The notes beneath the pieces are model-generated. The model was not told the DNA's origin and searched no databases. It was given only the letters and a program-made list of their open reading frames with translations. From assembly GCA_034679985.1 (NCBI GenBank), contig JAXITR010000014.1, positions 1-38,562 of the forward strand: a stretch of 38,562 bases of DNA. Reading direction: 5' to 3'. Origin of the DNA: CAMDTE01 sp034679985 (GTDB lineage: Bacteria; Bacteroidota; Bacteroidia; Flavobacteriales; Schleiferiaceae). The position numbers and the translations under genes are program-made. The stretch's first letter is position 1, and the number at the start of each line of letters is the position of its first letter. Positions 1-7,465 of this stretch are shown one piece after another.

Positions 1-228
1 CGCTCTACTGTATTGGGTGTAGGATTTCTTTTGGCCATTTTGGTGGTTTCCTATCTGTTTGCAGACGGAAGCGATTACATGGAGTACCAGAAAATGAAGA
101 TGACCGAGTCCGGTTCACGCTGGGTAAGTGCTGGATTGAATGCCTTGAACATCATGTTGGCCTTGTCTACTTTGGCCGTGGTCTTCTCTGCTTTGTACCG
201 CGCGGGTTTGATCCGATTGCGCAAATAA
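1..228 (+). CDS. Short membrane protein of the ExbB/ExbD operon (5' partial)
   Basis: The reading frame is open from the first base of the window, so the N-terminus is missing. The visible 75 residues hold two hydrophobic segments, one right at the start (VGFLLAILVVSYLFA) and one near the end (ALNIMLALSTLAVVFSALY), joined by a polar stretch with several Met and Lys residues, and finish with a basic tail. In Bacteroidota a small uncharacterised membrane protein commonly sits between the MotA/TolQ/ExbB proton-channel gene and two exbD genes, and the two genes that follow here are exbD. I infer it is that operon member, helping assemble or tune the proton-driven motor. Its exact role is unknown. 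The following exbD begins 7 bases after its stop. Confidence 0.75.
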   Translation, partial: RSTVLGVGFLLAILVVSYLFADGSDYMEYQKMKMTESGSRWVSAGLNALNIMLALSTLAVVFSALYRAGLIRLRK

Positions 229-235
229 CTGAGTC

Positions 236-805
236 ATGGCCAAGCGTTCAGTACCAGAAATCAATGCGGGCTCGATGGCGGATATCGCCTTCCTGCTGTT
301 GATTTTCTTTTTGGTAACCACCACGATGGACGTGGACAAGGGATTGAACCGTAAGTTGCCGCCGTGGGACGATAACCCCATCAAGGAAACATCCACCATC
401 AAGGAAAAGAACGTTTTCGTGGTGTTGGTCAACGGTCAGGACCAATTGTTGGTTGAAGATGAGTACATGGATGTGCGTGATTTGCGTCAAGCAGCCAAGG
501 AATTCATCGACAACAATGGCGACGGTTCTTGCGACGTCTGCAAAGGAAGCCGCGATCCAGAATCGTCGGACAATCCGGCAAAAGCCATCATTTCGCTTCA
601 GAACGACCGGGGTACCTCCTACGAGACCTACATCAAAGTTCAGAACGAATTGGTCGCTGCTTACAACGATTTGCGCGATGAATTGGCTCAATCCCAGTTT
701 GGTAAGCCTTTTGATTTATTGGGCGAAGAAGCTAAGAAGTTTGTGCAAGACAAATATCCTCAGATCATTTCCGAGGCCGAACCCGTTAGTTTAGGAGGAC
801 GTTAA
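236..805 (+). CDS. exbD: ExbD/TolR family biopolymer transport protein (first copy)
   Basis: ExbD/TolR proteins have one transmembrane helix and a periplasmic domain; with ExbB/TolQ they form a proton channel that energises TonB or Tol systems. Here a short cytoplasmic N-terminus carries the family motif (PEINAGSMADIAFLLLIFFL, roughly residues 7-26), whose Asp is the expected proton-carrying residue in the membrane helix. The remaining 150 or so residues are periplasmic. A segment around residues 93-110 contains a CDVC pair (CxxC) in an Asp/Gly/Ser-rich stretch, which classical proteobacterial ExbD lacks. At 189 aa it is longer than E. coli ExbD (about 140 aa). It lies 7 bases after the preceding membrane gene and one base before the second exbD. 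The ATG has no clear Shine-Dalgarno. Confidence 0.92.
   Translation: MAKRSVPEINAGSMADIAFLLLIFFLVTTTMDVDKGLNRKLPPWDDNPIKETSTIKEKNVFVVLVNGQDQLLVEDEYMDVRDLRQAAKEFIDNNGDGSCDVCKGSRDPESSDNPAKAIISLQNDRGTSYETYIKVQNELVAAYNDLRDELAQSQFGKPFDLLGEEAKKFVQDKYPQIISEAEPVSLGGR
792..797 (+). promoter_or_regulatory. Shine-Dalgarno-like AGGAGG before the second exbD
   Basis: An AGGAGG stands about 9 bases before the ATG at 807, inside the end of the first exbD. It stands out because nearly all other starts in the window lack such a site. It may allow independent initiation on the second exbD within the operon mRNA. Confidence 0.5.
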
Positions 806-806
806 T

Positions 807-1289
807 ATGGGACGCATTCGTAAAAAGAAGTCCGGAGGGACGCCTGAGCTCTCAACCGCTTCGTTGCCGGATATCGTATTCATGTTGTTGTTTTTCTTCA
901 TGGTTACTACAACCATGCGTGAGGTAGATTTGAAGATCTCTTTGAAGAAACCCCGTGCTACGGAAATTCAAAAATTGGAGCGCAAAGATTTGGTAGCCTA
1001 CATCTATGTGGGTACTCCCAAGAATGCTGCTACGTACGGCACAGAACCGCGTGTTCAGCTGGACGATCAATTGGCCACAACCCAGGACATTGGTGGATTC
1101 GTGGTAGTAAAACGCGAAGAAATCAACGAAAAAGAGCGTCCCTTGATGACGGTTTCGATCAAGTCAGACATCAAGGTGCGCATGGGTTTGATTGGAGACA
1201 TCAAGCAAGAACTGCGCAAAGCACAGGCCTTGAAGATCAATTACTCCACCAATCCTACTACCTCAGAGGAATTGTTTAAGGAATATTGA
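807..1289 (+). CDS. exbD: ExbD/TolR family biopolymer transport protein (second copy)
   Basis: Second ExbD/TolR protein of the operon (160 aa). It has a basic N-terminus, then the family helix motif (LPDIVFMLLFFFMVTTTM, roughly residues 20-37) with the conserved membrane Asp, then a periplasmic domain of about 115 residues. It differs clearly from the first copy and lacks the CxxC segment, so the two are paralogues with separate roles rather than a recent duplication. Two unlike ExbD proteins per motor are common in Bacteroidota. One base separates it from the first copy, and an AGGAGG lies upstream. A strong terminator follows, which ends the operon. Confidence 0.92.
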   Translation: MGRIRKKKSGGTPELSTASLPDIVFMLLFFFMVTTTMREVDLKISLKKPRATEIQKLERKDLVAYIYVGTPKNAATYGTEPRVQLDDQLATTQDIGGFVVVKREEINEKERPLMTVSIKSDIKVRMGLIGDIKQELRKAQALKINYSTNPTTSEELFKEY

Positions 1290-1304
1290 GTTCCTTTTTT
1301 AGTA

Positions 1305-1336
1305 GAGAAAACCCCGCCTCGGCGGGGTTTTTTTAT
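1305..1336 (+). terminator. Intrinsic terminator after the exbD operon
   Basis: A GC-rich hairpin (stem AAACCCCGC with GCGGGGTTT, 4-nt loop) is followed by a run of T. It begins 15 bases after the second exbD stop. A-rich sequence on the other side may also let it serve the convergent CPBP gene. Confidence 0.85.
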
Positions 1337-1407
1337 TGCGGTCGGTGGCTTTTTGACCCCACGCCGACTTGGGTCTTCCTCCCGCTGGGTCGTACGCCCT
1401 TTTGGCG

Positions 1408-2292
1408 TTATTCTTTTGCCGTTGGTGCAGGCGCATCCGGTTCCGCGGGCTGATTGCGGTGCGTGCGGTACAGGAAGAAGCCCAAGGCAGCGCAGAGAAG
1501 TGTCGTTCCAACGATCAGTACTGCCGAATGCGGCGGTTGGTCTGCAAAGCCGTATTCCGCCGTTGGGCTGAGTTTGGCTACCAATAAGGTCAGGCCGTTG
1601 TGCGCAAAGTGTGCGGCCATGGGAACCCAGAGTTGCTGGGTTTGTACGTAGGCCAGTCCCAAAAGCATACCGGCCCCCAGTAAAAAGGGCAATTGACTCA
1701 GGCTCAAATGGGCAGCGGCAAAAAGCAGGGTGGAAAGCAAGAGGGCCATTTGTTTGCCGTAGGCCTGCCGCCACAACGGGAGCAAGGTGCCGCGGAAAAA
1801 GAATTCTTCGCCCAGGGCGGCCACGGGGACCAATACCAGGGCCACGCCCCATTGATCCACGAGGAGCGGCGCTTCCAACAGGGTTTGGATGCGGGTAGCT
1901 TGTTCGGCTTCAGCCGTCCACCAGTCTGCAAGCGCGGGCCAAGTGCTGAGGCCTTCCCGCCAGTACCACGAGATTTGTTCCAAACCAAAGGCGGCGAGGG
2001 GGGGGAGTGCTGCCCAAGCAAGCAATACAGCCCAAGGCAGTGCGGGTGCTGGAGGGGTGAGGTCGGGCAGGCCTTGGATTTGACGGCGGGTTCGAATCCA
2101 CGCCGCGGGCAGTACAAAGAAACCGACGGCCGCAAACAGTTGCAACATCCAATCGCGTCGGGGGGTATCTCCGTACAGGCTGGTCAGGGGCTCTATCGCT
2201 AAGGCGGCTACGGTACTTCCCAGTGCAAAAGCCAACAAAAGGACCCACAGTGCTTCCAATGCGGGTTTTACCGGAGGGTTTAAGGGGTTCAT
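1408..2292 (-). CDS. CPBP family intramembrane metalloprotease
   Basis: A polytopic membrane protein of 294 aa with about seven hydrophobic segments. It carries the CPBP (CAAX protease / bacteriocin-processing, Rce1-like) motifs: GEEFFFRG (the EExxxR box), then FAAAHLS (the FxxxH box), then HFAHNG near the end (the HxxxN/B box). These glutamates and histidines form the predicted zinc and catalytic site inside the membrane. Bacterial CPBP proteins cleave peptides or process membrane proteins; the substrate here is unknown. The reading frame extends upstream through dusB on the opposite strand, but the hydrophobic family-like protein begins at the ATG at 2292 (MNPLNPP), which I take as the start. 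The C-terminal tail is Pro/Ala-rich. It is divergent from dusB with overlapping promoter space. Confidence 0.88.
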   Translation of the reverse strand: MNPLNPPVKPALEALWVLLLAFALGSTVAALAIEPLTSLYGDTPRRDWMLQLFAAVGFFVLPAAWIRTRRQIQGLPDLTPPAPALPWAVLLAWAALPPLAAFGLEQISWYWREGLSTWPALADWWTAEAEQATRIQTLLEAPLLVDQWGVALVLVPVAALGEEFFFRGTLLPLWRQAYGKQMALLLSTLLFAAAHLSLSQLPFLLGAGMLLGLAYVQTQQLWVPMAAHFAHNGLTLLVAKLSPTAEYGFADQPPHSAVLIVGTTLLCAALGFFLYRTHRNQPAEPDAPAPTAKE

Positions 2293-2294
2293 TG

Positions 2295-2302
2295 TACCTT
2301 TG
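2295..2302 (+). promoter_or_regulatory. TAnnTTTG -7 promoter box for dusB
   Basis: TACCTTTG, a perfect match to the Bacteroidota -7 element, lies 11 nt before the dusB ATG. It directly abuts the CPBP start codon on the other strand. Confidence 0.7.
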
Positions 2303-2313
2303 CGTTTGGATTC

Positions 2314-3360
2314 ATGGCGAAGATAGCACACATCGACCTTGGGGAATTTCCCCTGCTTCTGGCGCCCATGGAGGACGTCAGCGATCCGCCGTTCCGCAAA
2401 CTGTGCAAGGAACAGGGCGCGGACATGATGTACACCGAGTTCATTTCCTCGGAAGGATTGATTCGGGACGCCGCCAAGAGCTTGATCAAGCTGGACGTTT
2501 TTGAGTACGAACGTCCCATTGGCATTCAGCTTTTTGGCAGCGAGATCAGCAGCATGCGCGAAGCCGCGGAAATCGCGGAAAAGGCGAATCCGGATTTGAT
2601 CGACATCAACTACGGGTGCCCGGTGAAGAACGTGGCGTGCAAAGGAGCGGGGTCGGCCCTGCTGCAAGACATCCCAAAAATGGTGGCCATGACGAAGGAA
2701 ATCGTGGACGCCGTGGGATTGCCGGTGACGGTGAAAACCCGTTTGGGGTGGGACGACAACACCAAAAATATTGTGGAGGTTGCCGAACGTCTGCAAGACA
2801 TAGGAATTTCCGCGTTGAGCATTCACGGGCGCACCCGGCACCAGATGTACAAGGGCGACGCAGACTGGACCTTGATTGGCGAAGTAAAGAACAATCCGCG
2901 CATGCACATTCCCATTTTTGGAAACGGGGACGTGGACACGCCGGAGAAGGCGGTGGCCTTGCGCAACCGCTACGGGGTGGATGGCGTGATGATTGGGCGG
3001 GCCAGCATTGGCTACCCGTGGATTTTTAAGGAAATCAAACACTTTATGGCCACCGGAACGCACTTGGCCCCTCCGGCCTTAGAGGACCGAGTTTCCGCGG
3101 CGCGCAAGCATTTGGAGTTTGCGGTGGAGTGGAAGGGCGAAGGCATGGCCATACGGGAAACGCGCCGGCACTACACCAATTACTTCAAGAATTTCCCGCA
3201 TTTCAAGGACTACCGCTTGCGCTTGGTGACCGCGGAAACCGCGGCGGAAGTGTACGCTACCTTGGCGGAAATCACCCAGGTGTACAGCGCGGAAGGCGTC
3301 GTTTTGCCCGGCACCAACGTGCACGACGTGGACGTTTCCGCGGCGCCGTGTGATTTTTGA
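2314..3360 (+). CDS. dusB: tRNA-dihydrouridine synthase (DusB-like)
   Basis: An FMN-dependent enzyme that reduces specific uridines in the D-loop of tRNA to dihydrouridine using NADPH. The 348-residue protein shows the Dus TIM-barrel signature in order: APMEDVSDPPFR near residue 16, the active-site NYGCPVKNVACKGAGSALL near residue 99 (the second Cys is the usual catalytic acid), KTRLGWDD, HGRTRHQMYKG (phosphate/FMN-binding region), NGDVDTPE, and GRASIGYPW. The C-terminal helical RNA-binding domain follows. The length is normal for the family. The ATG lies just after a TACCTTTG box. It is a single-gene unit, convergent with the FtsX-type permease. Confidence 0.93.
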   Translation: MAKIAHIDLGEFPLLLAPMEDVSDPPFRKLCKEQGADMMYTEFISSEGLIRDAAKSLIKLDVFEYERPIGIQLFGSEISSMREAAEIAEKANPDLIDINYGCPVKNVACKGAGSALLQDIPKMVAMTKEIVDAVGLPVTVKTRLGWDDNTKNIVEVAERLQDIGISALSIHGRTRHQMYKGDADWTLIGEVKNNPRMHIPIFGNGDVDTPEKAVALRNRYGVDGVMIGRASIGYPWIFKEIKHFMATGTHLAPPALEDRVSAARKHLEFAVEWKGEGMAIRETRRHYTNYFKNFPHFKDYRLRLVTAETAAEVYATLAEITQVYSAEGVVLPGTNVHDVDVSAAPCDF

Positions 3361-3406
3361 GTACGGAAGAGTGGGGCGCTCGGTTAAATAAACGGTACCG
3401 TGCGCG

Positions 3407-4624
3407 TTAGCCTTTTTGCGGTCGGCTTTCCCGAGCGGCCCACGCACTGGCCACCAAACTCAAGCCCCAGGCAATGCCAAAAGAGAGCAGCGCTCCGGAC
3501 CACGTCCAGCGAACGGGGTAGGCATCCAGCGCGAACCCGGTGCCCAGTTGAATCCAGCCAAACGTACTTTGCCCCCACACGAGCAAAGAACCCAGTGCCA
3601 CGCCGGTTAGGGCGCCCAAAGCGCCTACGAGTAGGCCGTTGATGCGGTAAACGGCTGCAACCGTGTTCCAAGAGGCTCCCATGGCGTGTAGGGAGGCGTT
3701 TTCCTGAGCTTTCTCCAGCGCCAGGAGTACGGTAGAGCCGTAGAGCCCCAGCGAAGCGAGGAAGACCACCAGAATCAAAATGCCCAGGGTGGCCAGTCGT
3801 TCCGTGCGCAGAACGCGGAACAAGGCAGATTGCTGTTCCTCCAAAGGTACCCAGCGAACCCCTTGGCTGCGGTCCGGACGACCGTCGGTCCACTGCTGGA
3901 GGTCCTGCGTGCGCACCAAAGGTCCGCTCGGCTGAATCCAGGCCAAATGGGTGTAGGTGGAGTCCCATTCCAGGAATTGGGCCCATTGGGGCGACCACAC
4001 CACCAGGGCGCTTTGGGCGTCCAGCTCCGGGTGAACGGTGAACGAGCCGTTGGGTTGAAAAAAACCGCTTTGCAGCTGCGGTTCCAAGTCCAGTAGGTTG
4101 TTCACTTCCAGGTTGGCGTTGGAGGGCAACCAGATTTCCAGTGCGGGCCAGTCCCGACTGCCTTCCAGGCCCAGGGTGGTGGCCACGCTGGCGCCCAGCA
4201 TGAAGGAGGTGGCTTTTGGGGTCCAGGGCCAGTGGGCAAGGTCTTCCTGGTGCACCAACGTCAGCGTCACCACGCACTCATTCAATCCGTTGCGCAGCAG
4301 TACTTGGCGTTCCACCACGGGGATCAAGTGCGCGTTGCCGGGCAAGACGGGGGACCAGGCGCGCCGCAGGCGCGCCACGGTTTCCGAGGAAAGGGAAGAG
4401 GAGGTGCTGTCCGGTTCCGCGGTAGCGGCGGGGTAGGCCGGGCGGTACACGTCCAAAACAGACTGCTCCAGCCCGTTGAAGGCGCTGAGGACCACCACCA
4501 TGGCAGCCGTTCCCACGGCCAAGCCCAGGGCGGAGGCCCGGGTAACCCACTGCGCCATGCGCGCCTTTCGGCGTCCGCGCAAGTAGCGCCACGCCACCAA
4601 CAAAGGGGTGTAGACGCGTCCCAT
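3407..4624 (-). CDS. FtsX/LolC-type ABC transporter permease
   Basis: The 405-aa protein has the layout of LolC/LolE and FtsX permeases: a basic N-terminus with the motif AWRYLRGRRK, one membrane helix (about residues 28-55) ending in VLSAFNGLE, a long extracytoplasmic domain (about 60-270), then three helices at the C-terminus. Such permeases work with a separate ATPase; in Gram-negative bacteria the Lol type extracts lipoproteins from the inner membrane. No ATPase gene is nearby, so the substrate is inferred only from similarity. Its ATG is 8 bases after the rbfA stop, so the two are co-transcribed. A permease of this kind directly downstream of rbfA is a common Bacteroidota arrangement. 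Confidence 0.85.
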   Translation of the reverse strand: MGRVYTPLLVAWRYLRGRRKARMAQWVTRASALGLAVGTAAMVVVLSAFNGLEQSVLDVYRPAYPAATAEPDSTSSSLSSETVARLRRAWSPVLPGNAHLIPVVERQVLLRNGLNECVVTLTLVHQEDLAHWPWTPKATSFMLGASVATTLGLEGSRDWPALEIWLPSNANLEVNNLLDLEPQLQSGFFQPNGSFTVHPELDAQSALVVWSPQWAQFLEWDSTYTHLAWIQPSGPLVRTQDLQQWTDGRPDRSQGVRWVPLEEQQSALFRVLRTERLATLGILILVVFLASLGLYGSTVLLALEKAQENASLHAMGASWNTVAAVYRINGLLVGALGALTGVALGSLLVWGQSTFGWIQLGTGFALDAYPVRWTWSGALLSFGIAWGLSLVASAWAARESRPQKG

Positions 4625-4632
4625 GGGTGGGG

Positions 4633-4992
4633 TTAAAGGATGGGGTTTTCGCCGCCTTCGCGCAGCAATCGGTCAATCGTTGCCTCGTAATCCAAGGAGT
4701 CGTCCGCGTGGTAGTGCAGTTCCGGAACCACCCGCATTTGGTGGCGAACCAATTGGCCCACCTGGTTGCGAATGGCGGATTTGTGCTCCTCAATGTAGGC
4801 CATGGAATCCGCGGTGCGGTCCGTGGGGAACACGCTCAGGTAGATGCGTGCCATGCCCACGTCTGGGGTAACCCGAACTTTGGTGACGCTCCACAAGGTT
4901 CCCGGAAAATCCAAGGCTGCCCGTTGGCGCAAAATTTCCGCGACGTCGCGCTCCAACAGGCGCGCCATTTTCTTTTGGCGAGTACTTTCCAC
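4633..4992 (-). CDS. rbfA: 30S ribosome-binding factor A
   Basis: RbfA is a small KH-like protein that assists late maturation of the 30S subunit and 16S rRNA 5'-end processing. The 119-aa product has the family pattern: basic N-terminal helix (RQKKMARLLERDVAEIL), a central strand with TKVRVTPDVGMARIYLSVFP, and a C-terminal RMVPELHYHADDS-like segment (here MRVVPELHYHADDSLDYE) before the final helix. Length is typical. The start is GTG at 4992, only 4 nt after a TACCTTTG promoter box on the same strand, implying an almost leaderless mRNA. It is first in a two-gene unit with the FtsX/LolC-type permease and is divergent from the ABC exporter. Confidence 0.92.
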   Translation of the reverse strand: MESTRQKKMARLLERDVAEILRQRAALDFPGTLWSVTKVRVTPDVGMARIYLSVFPTDRTADSMAYIEEHKSAIRNQVGQLVRHQMRVVPELHYHADDSLDYEATIDRLLREGGENPIL

Positions 4993-4996
4993 AGCG

Positions 4997-5004
4997 CAAA
5001 GGTA
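4997..5004 (-). promoter_or_regulatory. TAnnTTTG -7 promoter box for rbfA
   Basis: TACCTTTG read on the minus strand, ending 4 nt before the GTG start of rbfA. Confidence 0.7.
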
Positions 5005-5041
5005 CGGAATTGGCCGTCCGCGGCAGACCGGGAATTCCCCG

Positions 5042-5049
5042 TACCTTTA
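5042..5049 (+). promoter_or_regulatory. TAnnTTT -7 promoter box for the ABC exporter
   Basis: TACCTTTA, one mismatch to TAnnTTTG, ends 6 nt before the ATG at 5056. It forms a divergent pair with the rbfA promoter about 40 bp away. Confidence 0.6.
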
Positions 5050-5055
5050 AACCCC

Positions 5056-6925
5056 ATGAAAGGCTACTGGCGCGTGCTCTCCTATGCGGCCCCTTACCGC
5101 AACCATGCGGCTTTGGCGGCCCTGTTCCAGGTCTTTTTCACCCTCTTCAGTTTGGCGGCAGCCGGCATCCTCATTCCGGTGCTGGACTTGCTCTTTCAGC
5201 AGACCCCAGGCGCCAACGTGCCCTATCCGGAGAGCATTCGCTCCATAACCGACGTCAAAGAAGCCCTTTCCGCGTGGGTCAGTCAGTTGGTGGCTACCCG
5301 CGGTCATTCCGGGGCCTTGCTGTGGGTGTGCGGGGCCGGTTCGTTGGCGTTTTTGTTCAAAAACCTGTTTCACTACCTCTCGTTGGCATCTGTGGCACCG
5401 CTCCGGACGGGCGTGGCGCACCGGCTCCGGGTGGATTTGTACCGCAAGCTGCTGTCCATGCCCCCGGGAACCTACACCCACAAGCGAAAGGGAGACATGC
5501 TTTCCCGCGCCAGCACGGACATGACCGAGGTGGAGTGGTCCATGCTCAACACCTTGGAATTGGTGGTGCGTGAGCCGCTCCTCATCTTGGGCTCCCTCAC
5601 CATTTTGCTCAGCATGAGTCCGCGCCTCACGCTCTTTTTGCTGCTGGTGCTGCCGCTGTCCTTTACCCTCATTCAGACCGTGGGCAAGAGCTTGAAGCGC
5701 TCCAGCGTTCAAGCCCAATCCCAGTTGGGCCGCGCCTTGGCGCTCCTGGACGAAACCCTCAGCGGCCTGCGCGTGGTGCAGGCTTTTCGGGCGGAACGCC
5801 TCCTGACGGCCTCTTTTGAACGCGCCAGCGAAGCCACCCGGGCCACAGCCACCCGCGTACTGCGCAAAAAAGACGCCAGTTCTCCGTTGTCGGAATTTTT
5901 GGGCGCCTCCATCCTCCTGATGGTCATTTGGTACGGCGGACGCCTGGTGCTGGACGAAAAAAGCTTGTCCGGCTCTGCCCTCATGGGGGTACGTGCTGTT
6001 TTTTTACCAACTCATCCCCGCCTTCAAGGCCCTGACCCACGCGTTTTACGCCATTCAGCGCGGCAATGCGGCGGCGGAACGCATTTTTGAGGTGCTGGAT
6101 TGGCCCGACGAACTCCCGGACCCGGCTGCTGCGGCAGATGCTCCATACGAGGAGGAAGCCCATGGAGCGGGCGCGCCCGCTCCGGTATTTGCCTCTGAAT
6201 TGAACTGGAACAATGTTTGGGTTCGGTATCCGGAGTCCGATTCCTCGGCCGTTCAGGGCATTACGGCACGTGTTGGAAAAGGGCAAACCGTGGCTTTGGT
6301 AGGCCCCAGCGGCGGCGGCAAAACCACCCTGCTCAATTTGCTCCCGCGTTTCTTGGACCCCTCCGAGGGAAGCGTCACCGTGGACGGCGTAGATGTGCGC
6401 CACTGGCCCAAGGAGCGCGTTCGCTCTTTGTTTGGACTGGTTTCGCAGGACTCCTTTTTGTTCCACGACACCGTTTGGGCCAACCTCACTTTGGGCAAGC
6501 CAAACGCCACCTTGGTGGAGGTAGAGGATGCTGCGCGCGCCGCGCAAGCCCACGAATTCATCACCGCCCTGCCGGACGGGTATCAAACCTTGGTGGGCGA
6601 GGCCGGAACGCGTTTTTCCGGCGGCCAAAAGCAGCGTCTCGCCATCGCACGGGCCCTCTTGGCCAAACCCCAGATTTTGTTGCTGGACGAGGCCACGGCG
6701 GCCCTGGATGCAGAAAACGAGCGCGCCGTGCAAGCGGCCTTGGACGTCCTCTTGCAGGGGACCACGGCCGTAGTGGTGGCCCACCGGTTGGCCACCGTGC
6801 AGCACGCAGACTGCATTTTGGTGGTGGACGCCGGACAATTGGTGGAATCCGGAACGCACGAGGAATTGATCCGTCGGGACGGATTGTACGCCCGGTTGGT
6901 ACGCTCGCAGGAGTTGCGCGCTTAA
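5056..6925 (+). CDS. MsbA-like ABC exporter, permease-ATPase fusion, interrupted by a frameshift
   Basis: Two consecutive frames encode one ABC exporter. The first (ATG at 5056) gives the six-helix transmembrane domain, with the coupling region KRKGDMLSRASTDMTEVEW. The second frame continues the last helix (FFYQLIPAFKAL) and carries the full ATPase: Walker A GPSGGGKTT, Q-loop LVSQDSFLF, signature FSGGQKQR, Walker B ILLLDEATAALD and H-loop AHRLAT. The frame change falls at or near a run of five G at 5985-5989: with four G the protein reads MGYVLFFYQLIP, as expected for the family, and would be about 622 aa. As given, the first frame runs on to a stop at 6090 with unrelated residues. The cause is either a sequencing/assembly error or a real inactivating indel. 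Homologues export lipid A or related lipids; the substrate here is not determined. Confidence 0.88.
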
Positions 6926-6938
6926 TTCCGGAAGGAGG

Positions 6939-6946
6939 TACCTTTG
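6939..6946 (+). promoter_or_regulatory. TAnnTTTG -7 promoter box for mce
   Basis: TACCTTTG ends 4 nt before the GTG start at 6951. The GGAGG just upstream is too far back and sits before the likely transcription start, so it is probably not a ribosome-binding site. Confidence 0.7.
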
Positions 6947-6950
6947 CGCC

Positions 6951-7352
6951 GTGAACAAGATTGAACACTTAGGAATCGCCGTTGCCAACCTGGAGGAGGC
7001 GGAGGCCCGATGGACCCATTTGCTGGGGGTAGCGCCGTATCGTCGGGAGGAAGTGCCCACCGAGGGGGTGCGCACCGCGTTTTTTCAGGTAGGGCCCAAC
7101 AAGATCGAATTGTTGGAAGCCATGCACAACGAAAGCCCCATCGCCAAGTTCATCGCCAAGCGCGGAGAAGGAATCCACCACACGGCGTTTTCCGTAACAG
7201 ACATCAAATTGGAAATGAGCCGCTTGCAAGAACAGGGCTACCGTTTGCTCTCCGACGCACCCCGCCCGGGGGCCGAGAACATGTGGGTGTGCTTTCTCCA
7301 CCCCAAAGAAGCCAACGGCGTTTTGGTGGAGCTTTGCCAGCCGCGGGATTAG
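6951..7352 (+). CDS. mce: Methylmalonyl-CoA epimerase
   Basis: This enzyme interconverts (S)- and (R)-methylmalonyl-CoA, linking propionyl-CoA breakdown to succinyl-CoA via the B12 mutase. The 133-aa protein is a two-repeat glyoxalase/VOC fold. Visible family features are IEHLGIAV at the N-terminus (metal-ligand His), FFQVGPNKIELLE (metal-ligand Glu region), GEGIHHTAFSV (second metal His), and the C-terminal FLHPKEANGVLVELCQP (final Glu ligand and the typical HPK(D/E)..G.L.EL ending). Length matches the family. The GTG start is supported by the promoter box 4 nt upstream. No mutase genes are in the window. Confidence 0.93.
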   Translation: MNKIEHLGIAVANLEEAEARWTHLLGVAPYRREEVPTEGVRTAFFQVGPNKIELLEAMHNESPIAKFIAKRGEGIHHTAFSVTDIKLEMSRLQEQGYRLLSDAPRPGAENMWVCFLHPKEANGVLVELCQPRD

Positions 7353-7354
7353 CA

Positions 7355-7393
7355 CGGCGCGCAATAAGCAAGGCGCGCGCGGCGCGCAATAAG
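7355..7393. repeat. 14-bp direct repeat after mce
   Basis: CGGCGCGCAATAAG occurs at 7355-7368 and again at 7380-7393, 25 bp apart, in the short gap between mce and the terminator of the convergent gene. No function is evident. Confidence 0.6.
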
Positions 7394-7403
7394 TGAAGAG
7401 CAT

Positions 7404-7437
7404 AAAAAAAGGGGGCCGATCCGTCAGGATCGGCCCC
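7404..7437 (-). terminator. Intrinsic terminator of the Asp-box protein gene
   Basis: An 11-bp stem (GGGGCCGATCC with GGATCGGCCCC, loop GTCA) is followed on the minus strand by seven T. It lies about 30 bp after the stop codon at 7466. Confidence 0.88.
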
Positions 7438-7465
7438 TTGCTATTGGGGGAAGCTCTAAAACAGG

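Noticed and set aside
4627..5055. N-terminal extension of the ABC exporter frame
   Set aside because: It is antisense to rbfA and lacks family similarity; the ATG at 5056 follows a promoter box and starts the first membrane domain.
6931..6938. GGAAGGAGG before mce as a Shine-Dalgarno
   Set aside because: It lies before the TACCTTTG box, so it is probably not in the mRNA.
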